DNA of 64,000 nucleotides from Tolypothrix bouteillei VB521301 (GTDB lineage Bacteria; Cyanobacteriota; Cyanobacteriia; Cyanobacteriales; Nostocaceae), in contig NZ_JHEG04000001.1 in NCBI RefSeq assembly GCF_000760695.4, positions 4,918,895 through 4,982,894 on the forward strand, written 5' to 3'. The notes beneath the pieces were generated by a model. The model saw nothing but the letters and a program-made list of their open reading frames with translations. It was not told the origin of the DNA and made no database searches. This document shows positions 16,838 through 24,936 of the stretch, one piece after another. The position numbers were made by a program, and so were the translations under genes. Each line of letters starts with the position of its first letter. Positions within the stretch are counted from its first letter, which is position 1.

Positions 16838-18016
16838 ATGTTACGCGATCGCAAGCTGTTAGTGTTGCTTTTAGCAGGTTCTATGACAACAATGGCTGGG
16901 GGAATCGTTGCTCCCGTATTGCCAGATATGGTGCAACAACTCAACCTCAATCCTGGGCTAGCAGCTCACTTAGTCAGCATCCACTGCTTGACAAATGCTT
17001 TGTCTAGTCCTTTACTGGGTCTTTTAGCAGATCGAGTCGGTCGCTTGCGTATTTTGATAGCTTCATTGCTCCTCTATGCTCTATCTGGTACGGCGGGGGC
17101 TTTTATGCGATCGATAGAGCCATTATTAGCTACACGAAGTTTGCTTGGCATAGCAAGTGGTGGAATTGCTGCAGCGAGCCTCGGCTTATTAGCTGGTATG
17201 TATGAGGGTCAGGCGCGAAGTCAAGCTTTGGGTCAAGCAACGAGTACCCTAACAATTGCAGGTATTTTCTTTCCTCTGTTAGGTGGTTGGGTAGGGTCAT
17301 CTCATTGGCAGTTTACCTTTTATTTATATGGCTTGGGATTGCCACTAGCAATTTTGGCTGCCTCAATTTTAAGGACAAAGCAGTCGGTACAGCAAAAAGC
17401 AAATGCCGTTTCCACTCGTGACCAGCTCCGCCAAGTTTTTGGCAATCAATACACGCTGTGGTTGTTATTAACCCTTGGGTTGGCTTCTATCGTCATGTAT
17501 TCCGTAGTGATATATACACCTCTATACTTAAAACAAACTATAGGAGTTGGAGCAGTTCTCAATGGAGTTGTTTTAGCATCACGAGCAGTTGGAGCTGCAG
17601 CGATATCAGCATTTGGTGCTCGACAACTCGCTAAAAATATTGGTACGGAACGTTCTATTGCTGTTGGATTTGGGTTAATGGCGCTGACACTAGCAACAAT
17701 TCCCCTACTGCACGAACTCGGGTTGATTCTGCTTGCAGCAGTGCTTTTTGGCGTAGGTTTTGGTATTGTCTTGCCCAATCTCTACAGTATTTTGGCAAAT
17801 CTGGCTCCTGCAGAACTGCGATCGAGCGTACTCGCTGCCGGGACGGGCGCAGGCTTCCTGGGTCAGTTCCTTTGTCCCTTTCTGCTTGGACCAACCCTCA
17901 GTTATGGAGGATTTGAAATGATATTTTATACCTCAGCAAGTTTCTCTGTCGCAGCCGGAGTGCTGCTCATGTTTTTTTCTACAAATAATAAATTCGCAAA
18001 ACCCGATTCAAATTAG
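16838..18016 (+). CDS. Major facilitator superfamily exporter
   Basis: The 392-residue protein has 12 predicted membrane segments and the MFS cytoplasmic loop motif between TM2 and TM3 in LLADRVGRLRILI, plus a glycine-rich TM5 (TLTIAGIFFPLLGGWVG) typical of drug:H+ antiporters of the Bcr/TetA kind. It probably exports a small or amphipathic compound by proton exchange. It lies alone on the plus strand between the minus-strand synthase and GH3 genes, so the cluster product may be its substrate; this is inference. Confidence 0.88.
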   Translation: MLRDRKLLVLLLAGSMTTMAGGIVAPVLPDMVQQLNLNPGLAAHLVSIHCLTNALSSPLLGLLADRVGRLRILIASLLLYALSGTAGAFMRSIEPLLATRSLLGIASGGIAAASLGLLAGMYEGQARSQALGQATSTLTIAGIFFPLLGGWVGSSHWQFTFYLYGLGLPLAILAASILRTKQSVQQKANAVSTRDQLRQVFGNQYTLWLLLTLGLASIVMYSVVIYTPLYLKQTIGVGAVLNGVVLASRAVGAAAISAFGARQLAKNIGTERSIAVGFGLMALTLATIPLLHELGLILLAAVLFGVGFGIVLPNLYSILANLAPAELRSSVLAAGTGAGFLGQFLCPFLLGPTLSYGGFEMIFYTSASFSVAAGVLLMFFSTNNKFAKPDSN

Positions 18017-18078
18017 TAAATCCCCAACTTTTTGAAGGATGCTGTTGGTGAAGATGCGATCGCGTCATTTGCTACTCA

Positions 18079-18107
18079 CTCGTTCCCAAACTCTAGTTGG
18101 GAACGAG
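18079..18107. repeat. Perfect palindrome between convergent genes
   Basis: Arms CTCGTTCCCAA and TTGGGAACGAG give an 11-bp stem with a 7-base loop. It lies between the convergent MFS and GH3 genes and could end transcription both ways; similar GTTCCCA palindromes are dispersed in cyanobacteria. Confidence 0.6.
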
Positions 18108-18113
18108 CAAACC

Positions 18114-19793
18114 CTACTCTTCAGGTAACCTAACCTCTTGTTCTACCTTTAAACCTGCCAGAAAATTGCGGTCTTCGCTAATATGAGGAAATTTCAGTTG
18201 AGAATCGGGAATTCCCTTTTGCAACTGGCGTTTCCGAACAATACCAAAGCTTCCCGCCTCTAAAACCCGCAGTCTTGGTGGAGGTACCTGATCCTTGCGT
18301 TTGGAACCGTAATACACGTTAATCTCTTTGAGCTTGCGATCGAAGCTAGTTAGGAAAGCTTGGGGATCGCTCAAGTTTTCACCAGGAGCAAGTTCAATGT
18401 TCACCAAGTAGTGAGCGGGAAACTCGTTCTCCGACAAAGTGATACAAAAATCTTCAAGATGTAAACCAAATTCTTGCTGCAAGAGTTGCATTACCTGAGT
18501 AACGTGAAATTCCGTTGTTTTTTCTGTTGTCGAAGACAGTATTCCGCCGCGACGGTAACGAAAGACGATCAGAGGCGCTTGCTCGTAAAAGCCCAACACT
18601 TCAACAACATCACCAATATCATAACGGTAGAAACCACTGTAGTTGGTCATCAGGATGCGGTAGAGTTTTCCCGGCTGAACTTCAGTGGCGAGTAGAGTTT
18701 TCGGGTGTTCTTCTTCCCATTGGTCTTCTGGAATAAATTCAAAAAAGCCTGTTTCTATAGCGAGGATGCTGCCATCATTGTTGACGTCATGATAAATACT
18801 GAATGTGCCTTCTGCTGAGGCAAACACTGCACCAAATACGGGAGTGTCTCCCAAGTAGGAAGGAAATCTTTCAAAGTAAAAATCGGATGTTCCTCCCCTT
18901 GCAGTGGCAACATAAGATAGATTGGGCCAAGCTAAATTTGGAGTCAGCCGTCCTGACGATCGCAAAACTTCTCGCAGTTGTGCGGCGCGATTCGGATTGG
19001 CTGACCATCTCCGTTCTAATTGGAACCGCAATTCTGGTTCGAGTTTCAACCAATCGGCTATTGTCCCTTTGTCTATATCTCGGATCAACTCTTCTGCGTA
19101 CCGCTCAAGGTAATTGCAGGTTCTGAGGATCAGCATGGGAAAGTTGGCGATGATTCCTCGCATGGAGGGATCATTCAGCGCAAATAAAAAGCACAAATAG
19201 TGCCTTGCTATGCTATCTTCCGCCTTTAAGGTTTCATAGGGATGGGCAAAGAGTTGTTCGTAGAGAAATTTCCCCATGCGAAGGACTCCCGTACCTGCCG
19301 TCCCGTAGTCAATACCCCCACTGGTACGCCCTGTTATTTGCGTTGCATTGGTAACTAGCAGTTTGCCAAACCTTTTTTGCCGCGATCGCAGTGCTTCATT
19401 CAAAAAACCGATACAAGTCAGATTAGCCCATCTTAAAGAGTTTTGAAATCTTTTTGTAATGGGAATTAATTTCTGGTTTCCCGTTGAGCCACTGGTGGTA
19501 TTTAAATAGACAACCGGATCTGGTGTGAGGACGTTTTGTTCGCCTTTAGCAATACGTTGAAGGTAAGCTTCGTAACCACTGTAAGGTAAAATTGGAACCT
19601 GCCGCTGAAACTGGGCAATAGTTTTGATATCTCTTAACCCATATTTACGACCATTATCAGTATCTTTGTGAGTTTGCAACAGCTTGTGCAAAAACTGTTC
19701 TTGTACGGCATCAGTTTGGCGGATTTTTTTTACAAATTTTTCCTTAGCACGTTCTGCAACAAATGTCAAAGTTGGTAACAAGAAGTTTGTCAT
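18114..19793 (-). CDS. GH3-family acyl-adenylating amide ligase
   Basis: The 559-residue protein belongs to the GH3 family, whose plant members (JAR1, GH3 auxin enzymes) adenylate a carboxylic acid and join it to an amine. The ATP motif is YLNTTSGSTGNQKLIPIT; the second nucleotide motif is ATARGGTSDFYFERFPSYLG with FGAVFASAEGTFSI; YRYDIGDVVEVLGFY and the C-terminal GSKRKDQVPPPRLRVL complete the fold. Length matches bacterial GH3 proteins. In this setting it may activate a fatty acid or conjugate the lipid product. Divergent from the cupin gene across 320 bases. Confidence 0.9.
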   Translation of the reverse strand: MTNFLLPTLTFVAERAKEKFVKKIRQTDAVQEQFLHKLLQTHKDTDNGRKYGLRDIKTIAQFQRQVPILPYSGYEAYLQRIAKGEQNVLTPDPVVYLNTTSGSTGNQKLIPITKRFQNSLRWANLTCIGFLNEALRSRQKRFGKLLVTNATQITGRTSGGIDYGTAGTGVLRMGKFLYEQLFAHPYETLKAEDSIARHYLCFLFALNDPSMRGIIANFPMLILRTCNYLERYAEELIRDIDKGTIADWLKLEPELRFQLERRWSANPNRAAQLREVLRSSGRLTPNLAWPNLSYVATARGGTSDFYFERFPSYLGDTPVFGAVFASAEGTFSIYHDVNNDGSILAIETGFFEFIPEDQWEEEHPKTLLATEVQPGKLYRILMTNYSGFYRYDIGDVVEVLGFYEQAPLIVFRYRRGGILSSTTEKTTEFHVTQVMQLLQQEFGLHLEDFCITLSENEFPAHYLVNIELAPGENLSDPQAFLTSFDRKLKEINVYYGSKRKDQVPPPRLRVLEAGSFGIVRKRQLQKGIPDSQLKFPHISEDRNFLAGLKVEQEVRLPEE

Positions 19794-20113
19794 GAAAGCT
19801 TGTATTTTTCTATGAAGTTGCGCTGATTGTTGGATACTAAAACAGAGATGTGACCGAGCGATTGCACTAACCGTCCTAGCCTTAACATCCCTATGGAGAC
19901 TGAAAAAGTAGGTTCTGACAAGGTCTTAGATTCAGATGTTAACTTCTTGAAAGCTCATTCTCCTAATATCGCATGAACTGCTGTTGTTGAATGTAGAGCA
20001 TTCCAGAATAAAGAATTGTTTGGGTTGGAACAGACAGTGAATGGTACTTTGGCTGGAATTGTTAAAATTTATAAAATTTTAACAATTAAAAATTTTCATT
20101 TTTGAAAAAATGA
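19794..20113. promoter_or_regulatory. Divergent promoter region of the lipid-type cluster
   Basis: This 320-base gap lies between GH3 (minus) and the first gene of the plus-strand operon. The last 60 bases are very AT-rich (TATAAAATTTTAAC near 20070) and are the likely promoter side of the operon. No ribosome binding site precedes the ATG at 20114. Confidence 0.4.
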
Positions 20114-21133
20114 ATGACTGAAAGGCATACAGAACTCATCTACAGCAACAACACACTCATGCATTTACAGTCAAAGCAAAACTTTGAGTCAGAAGTATAC
20201 AATATAACTCACCCCATATTACGGATTGATATAGCAGATTTAACACCAAAGATATTTTTTGAGAAATATCGAAAAACTAGCACACCAGTCATTATCACGG
20301 GATTGTTGAAAGACGAGAGCGACTGGACTTTAGATTATTTGTGTGAAAAGCTTGGCAATCAAAAATTTGTCTTTCGGAATTATGGAAGTGCCAGGTACAA
20401 ACAGGACAAACGCAACTGGAAATCCATCGGTAGTGGAGTCGATTTACAAATTATGTCCTTCAGTGAATTCGCCGAACTCATGCGTAGTGGCAAGGCTCGT
20501 GAAAATGATATTAACCTGGGAAAACATCCCCTCAAAAATACTCCTCTCGCCGATAATCTCTCTTTAACAAGTATTGGAGAAAAACTGGGTTTAAAAAAAT
20601 CGGTAACCCATCTCAATATTTACGTTAATCCGGCTGGTCATAGCTCGGGACTGCATTATGATTCTGTAGATGGGACACTCATGCAGATGCACGGTTCTAA
20701 AAAAGTGGTACTTTTCCCACCTTCTCAAACCAATAACCTCTATCCCTTTCCATTTTATATCCACCTTTTTTATGGTATGAAAATGCGTTGCTGGTTTAGC
20801 AAAGTGAATGTGGAAAATCCAGATTTCACATCATTTCCAAAATTTAAAGAAGCACTCCAGCACAGACATGAAGCCATTCTCAACCTCGGTGAAACTCTTT
20901 TTATCCCTGAAGGGTGGTGGCATGATGTAACGGCATTAGGTGATGAAATGGTTTGTGCGGTCAATAGGTTCTGGCGAGTTTATCCTATTTCACGAGTTTT
21001 GTTGTCTCGAAGTAGATGGCGTGCTGTGTTGGGAATGATATGTGCATTACCTCATATTTTGTTCAATTTTGCCACTGTTGCTTTCAGCCGCGATCGCAAA
21101 CAAAAATTCAGCAAAATTTCTCACAGGTTATAA
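20114..21133 (+). CDS. JmjC/cupin-like Fe(II) 2-oxoglutarate oxygenase
   Basis: The 339-residue protein has the cupin_8/JmjC pattern: TPVIITGLL near the start, the iron ligands His181 and Asp183 in SGLHYDSVDG, MHGSKKVVLFPPSQ with a Lys for 2-oxoglutarate, and the distal His270 in PEGWWHDV. It should hydroxylate a small molecule, lipid or protein using iron and 2-oxoglutarate. The C-terminus is basic and hydrophobic (LGMICALPHILFNFATVAF) and may touch the membrane. It opens an eight-gene plus-strand run; the next start is 33 bases away. An alternative start is ATG 20159. Confidence 0.82.
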   Translation: MTERHTELIYSNNTLMHLQSKQNFESEVYNITHPILRIDIADLTPKIFFEKYRKTSTPVIITGLLKDESDWTLDYLCEKLGNQKFVFRNYGSARYKQDKRNWKSIGSGVDLQIMSFSEFAELMRSGKARENDINLGKHPLKNTPLADNLSLTSIGEKLGLKKSVTHLNIYVNPAGHSSGLHYDSVDGTLMQMHGSKKVVLFPPSQTNNLYPFPFYIHLFYGMKMRCWFSKVNVENPDFTSFPKFKEALQHRHEAILNLGETLFIPEGWWHDVTALGDEMVCAVNRFWRVYPISRVLLSRSRWRAVLGMICALPHILFNFATVAFSRDRKQKFSKISHRL

Positions 21134-21166
21134 AATAATCAATAAAAGTGTGAGGAAAAAACGTCG

Positions 21167-21694
21167 ATGACCGAGTTGGAGAAGCTTTCTGCAAGCCCAG
21201 CCTTCTCCTTGGGGGTAGGAATCGCTTGTTTTGTCATAGCATTTGTCTTGGCAAGTTTAGTTGAATATTGGATACATCGGTTGATGCACGCCTCGCCTAA
21301 GGTTGGCGAACGTCATCGCGACCACCATCGTCGCAATGAAGGACAAGGGGTGGTGTGGGAGTTTCGGGACTATATCAAAGGCAGCGCTGTAGTGATGTTT
21401 TTGATGTTTTTCTACTCTTGGCAAGCTGGAATTGGTTGGTTTTTGGGTGCGCTGGTTTATGCTGCATTTTCAGCTTACGCCCATCAACTTCAACATGAAA
21501 ACCCAACCAAGTGCTTTTGGATGAAAATGCCAGTACACTACGTACATCATAAGTATGGTATGTGGCACCATAATTTTGGTTTGGCAGTGGATTGGTGGGA
21601 CCATGTGTTTGGGACGTACAAACCTATGGAATGGTTGACAGCAGAAGAACTCAATCAACCAGAACGGGGTTATTTTCAGCTGCGCTGGTGGTAG
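21167..21694 (+). CDS. Fatty acid hydroxylase superfamily (sterol desaturase-like) protein
   Basis: The 175-residue membrane protein has the di-iron histidine clusters of the superfamily: EYWIHRLMH, ERHRDHH, AYAHQLQH, HYVHH and WHHNFGLAVDWWDHVFGTY. The closing motif is that of FA2H/Scs7/Sur2-like hydroxylases rather than of CrtZ. Members hydroxylate or desaturate lipid chains using O2. It is short, with roughly four membrane segments, yet all histidine clusters are present. Placed 33 bases after the cupin gene and next to an Mpo1-like gene, it could place a hydroxyl on a fatty acyl or long-chain-base chain. Confidence 0.88.
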   Translation: MTELEKLSASPAFSLGVGIACFVIAFVLASLVEYWIHRLMHASPKVGERHRDHHRRNEGQGVVWEFRDYIKGSAVVMFLMFFYSWQAGIGWFLGALVYAAFSAYAHQLQHENPTKCFWMKMPVHYVHHKYGMWHHNFGLAVDWWDHVFGTYKPMEWLTAEELNQPERGYFQLRWW

Positions 21695-21846
21695 CAATAA
21701 CAAGCAATGGTGACAAGTGATTCTAGTTGCCGATCTAGTCAGAAGATAAAAATCTTATGTATAGAATTGGTTTTTCTTGGAGTTTTGGTATATTTTTCTA
21801 AACAGCTTTAAGCTTTGTAGGCGGCTGGAACCGGAGGAAAACAAAT

Positions 21847-22161
21847 TTGAATTATTTCCAAGAGGCAAAAGCCCACTTTGTTGCGAGTCATCAGCATCCT
21901 ATTAACCAGTTTCTGCATCACTTAACAAATCTCCTGGCAATTGGGGCGGTTGTCTGTCTGTTCTACGACTGGCGACTGACACTTGTTTGCTTGGTACTTA
22001 CCCAAGTTTTTGCTTTGGGTGGGCATGCACTCTTTGAAAAAAACGAGCCTGCTTTTGTTAGGTATCCCGGTATAACCATCGTAGTCTCGATACTATGGTC
22101 TTTCGAGAACTGGTTCGGTGTACGCCAAGTTTTGAGATCTTTTACGCAAAAGTCAGTTTAA
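21847..22161 (+). CDS. DUF962/Mpo1-like membrane dioxygenase
   Basis: The 104-residue protein matches the DUF962 (YGL010w/Mpo1) family: HQHPINQFLHHLTN at the start, two to three membrane segments, GGHALFEKNEPAFVRYPG in the middle and a final helix. Yeast Mpo1 is an Fe2+-dependent dioxygenase of 2-hydroxy fatty acids in phytosphingosine breakdown; the conserved His residues of the family are visible here. The start is a TTG with GGAGG nine bases upstream (21833-21837), which decides it. The gap to the hydroxylase is 152 bases and to the next gene 38 bases. Confidence 0.85.
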   Translation: MNYFQEAKAHFVASHQHPINQFLHHLTNLLAIGAVVCLFYDWRLTLVCLVLTQVFALGGHALFEKNEPAFVRYPGITIVVSILWSFENWFGVRQVLRSFTQKSV

Positions 22162-22199
22162 TGTTTGCGCTTTGACTGGTGAAAAGGAGAAAATAATTA

Positions 22200-23603
22200 A
22201 TGTATCAAGGTTTGTTGGTGATTGATGCGGATGCTCATAAGATAGAAAATCCTTTAGTCATGAGGGATTACCTCGATTCAGAGTATCAAGATCGCATTGG
22301 TCTGACAATTGATAGTCTGGGTGACCAAAGGGCAAGAATAGCAGACTTTAACCCAGCCACAGGTAAGAACGACCTCGTGCGGATGTTCCCTCAACCACAG
22401 GGATTGGGTAAGGGAGGCTTTCGCACCTTACACCCAGAGACCACTTTGGGTGCAATGTTCAATAAAATCCGCCTCGAACACATGAACCAGGAAGGTATTG
22501 ATGTTCAGGTTATATATGGCACATTAAACTTAGTATTTTCAAGCATCATAGATAAAGACTTCGCGATCGCACTTTGCCGTGCATACAACAATTATATTGC
22601 TGAGGATTGCCGGGGGTACGGTGGTCGCCTCCAGCCTATTGGCGTTCTACCACTACAAGATGTAGACGCTGCAGTGGCGGAGATGCATCGTTGTGTGAAT
22701 GAACTGGGCATGATAGGTGTAGCTGTTGCTCCAAACTTGCCAATTCCCCATCCCAAAGCACCTGAAGCGTTTCCAGAAATTCGTACTTGTAAGACGATCG
22801 GCCATCCCGATTTTCACCCCTTATTGCAAGCAGCTGTAGACTTAGACATTGCCCTTGGCATTCACGGTGGTCCCGGTTCTTCTATGGTGGGTGGCATTTC
22901 CGATCATATGGAAACTTTTGTTCTCACCCACATTTTCGTGCAGCGGAACCAACAACAGCTAGCACTAGCACGCATGGTGTTTGATGGAGCTTTTGAGCGC
23001 TTTCCTACACTCCGCGTTGGCTTTCTAGAAGGCGGCTGCGGCTGGTTACCAGATCTCGCCCATGCCTTTCACGAGCATTGGGAAAAGCGCATTCGCGATT
23101 TTGACCCCAAACATCCCTATCGCCCATCCCTGATCGAATACACAAAATTGATGATTCAGGAAAGAGGTAGCCACAATAATATCAATCTGATGAATCAGGC
23201 TAAAAACCTCTTCGACCTCTTGTGGAATGCCCAACACGACCCTACCAAAATTGATGACGCTAGCTTATACGAGCACTACGATCTCCGTCATCGAGATCCC
23301 TTAGAGTATTTTGAACGGGGGCAAATCTTTACCTCTTTTGAATCAGACGATCCCGGTCCTTCTTATCTTCACATCTCTATGGGTGAAGTCGGTAAGCGCG
23401 TAGCTTGCTTCTCTGGGGATTACGGTCACTGGGATGGCGTACTTCAGAACTGTGTTCGAGATGCTGCTACAGTTGCTGATTACGATCGAGAGCATTTGGG
23501 GCTATTGCTAGGCGGTAATGCTCTAGCACTTTATGGCGATCGCTTGCGCCAATCTCTACCCAAAGAGTTATTAGCCGAAACAGGCAGTAAAGCAATAGTG
23601 TAA
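22200..23603 (+). CDS. Amidohydrolase family 2 metal-dependent hydrolase/decarboxylase
   Basis: The 467-residue protein is an ACMSD-like TIM-barrel amidohydrolase. The first strand reads LLVIDADAHKIENP (DxH metal pair), LGIHGGPGSSMV carries a barrel His, RVGFLEGGCGWLPDL is the strand-8 region and ACFSGDYGHWDG contains the last Asp. Family members decarboxylate or hydrolyse cyclic or carboxylic substrates with a Zn/Mn centre. It is longer than ACMSD because of an insert around residues 310-400. The start has GGAG upstream. Its stop is three bases before the Rieske gene, so the two are probably translated together. Confidence 0.85.
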   Translation: MYQGLLVIDADAHKIENPLVMRDYLDSEYQDRIGLTIDSLGDQRARIADFNPATGKNDLVRMFPQPQGLGKGGFRTLHPETTLGAMFNKIRLEHMNQEGIDVQVIYGTLNLVFSSIIDKDFAIALCRAYNNYIAEDCRGYGGRLQPIGVLPLQDVDAAVAEMHRCVNELGMIGVAVAPNLPIPHPKAPEAFPEIRTCKTIGHPDFHPLLQAAVDLDIALGIHGGPGSSMVGGISDHMETFVLTHIFVQRNQQQLALARMVFDGAFERFPTLRVGFLEGGCGWLPDLAHAFHEHWEKRIRDFDPKHPYRPSLIEYTKLMIQERGSHNNINLMNQAKNLFDLLWNAQHDPTKIDDASLYEHYDLRHRDPLEYFERGQIFTSFESDDPGPSYLHISMGEVGKRVACFSGDYGHWDGVLQNCVRDAATVADYDREHLGLLLGGNALALYGDRLRQSLPKELLAETGSKAIV

Positions 23604-23606
23604 GTG

Positions 23607-24659
23607 ATGGAACTAGCCACAACCCTCAAAAGTCAAACAGTTCATAACCGCGTCCGCGAGGTTGGCATCAACCCCAACTATTGGTATCCAGTTGTTTGGG
23701 CTGACCAACTTAAAGTTGGTGAAGTTATGCCTGTAGTGATTTGGCAGCAAGCAATTGTTGTTTACCGTGATGCCAATGGTCAAGTTTATGCCTTGGAAGA
23801 TGCTTGTCCTCACAAAGGAGTTGCACTGCACAAAGGCAAAGTCCAAGGGAATCACCTTGCTTGTCCCTATCACGGTTGGGAATTTGATGGAAGTGGCGAG
23901 TGTGTCAGCATTCCTTACCTACCTCCGGGGCAAAAACTTCCCTGTGCTCGAGCCCTTAGCTATCCAATTCAGGAAAAATACAATCTGATTTGGATATTTC
24001 CGGGTGATGCTGCCTTGTCTGAACAATCCAAACTGCCTGATATACCTGAATTTGACCAGCCCGATTGGTTGATGGTGCCAATCCCAACTCACTTTAAAGC
24101 ACATTTCTCCATTTGTAATGAAAACACGATGGATGTGTTTCACGGGTATTTGCACCAAGAACTACAGGGCTGGTTCGATCCAGTTCTGATTAACTTACAG
24201 GCAACAGAAACATCCGTGTGTGCTGACTATCGGGTTTCTTATAAAGGCACTCTTCCCAAACTCTTAGGCTGGAGCGATCGCGCAAATAAAGTCACAACCC
24301 GGACTATCTCAATCCGGTATTGCTACCCCCACTATCACAGTTCGCTCGAAGGTCTCTCCTCCCTCTACCTCATGCGACTACCTGTTAGTCCAACCGAAAC
24401 GCGATCTTTTTCCTTTTTCTTTGTTAAAATTCGCCTTCCTAAATGGATACTCCAACCGATCGAGAAACTGTTAGCAAATTTTATCTTGCGCTTGTTTCAA
24501 AAATTTGTTGCTCAAGATAGTGAAATAATTGAGAGCGAGCAGCAAAGCTATCTTGCAAATCCCCACCGACGTTATATCGAAATCAACCCTGCTATTATTG
24601 CCCTTCAACGGGTTCTCATATTGCAATATGAACAATCGCTACAAAAATTTAATGAGTAA
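23607..24659 (+). CDS. Rieske non-heme iron oxygenase, alpha subunit-like
   Basis: The 350-residue protein has a Rieske 2Fe-2S centre (CPHKGVALHKG at ~68 and CPYHGWEFDG at ~87) and the mononuclear iron site in NENTMDVFHGYLHQ (Asp-x2-His-x3-His). The C-terminal half is hydrophobic and basic, like PaO/CAO-type membrane-associated oxygenases. It should monooxygenate or dehydrogenate a hydrophobic substrate with electrons from ferredoxin. The ATG at 23607 follows the upstream stop by three bases; a GTG at 23604 also fits. Confidence 0.88.
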   Translation: MELATTLKSQTVHNRVREVGINPNYWYPVVWADQLKVGEVMPVVIWQQAIVVYRDANGQVYALEDACPHKGVALHKGKVQGNHLACPYHGWEFDGSGECVSIPYLPPGQKLPCARALSYPIQEKYNLIWIFPGDAALSEQSKLPDIPEFDQPDWLMVPIPTHFKAHFSICNENTMDVFHGYLHQELQGWFDPVLINLQATETSVCADYRVSYKGTLPKLLGWSDRANKVTTRTISIRYCYPHYHSSLEGLSSLYLMRLPVSPTETRSFSFFFVKIRLPKWILQPIEKLLANFILRLFQKFVAQDSEIIESEQQSYLANPHRRYIEINPAIIALQRVLILQYEQSLQKFNE

Positions 24660-24936
24660 CTACAAAAGATGCTATATCTCAATATCGCTGACTTTATCTT
24701 AAATTTCGCAGGCTGGATCGAGCGACAGTAAAACTCCAAAAAACTTTAGATTTGATAAACAAATTCACTTTTATCAGATCTTGCATCAAGCGCAAACAAG
24801 GAGCGTCTGAAACGGAGCAATCCTTCTGACTGACTCCACCATGATTCAGCGTAGAACTAGACTGCTGTGCTTCAACTGGTGGGAACCACAAGCCAGCACA
24901 GACTCTTTGATTTTACGTTACCCTTTGAGGTTAATA

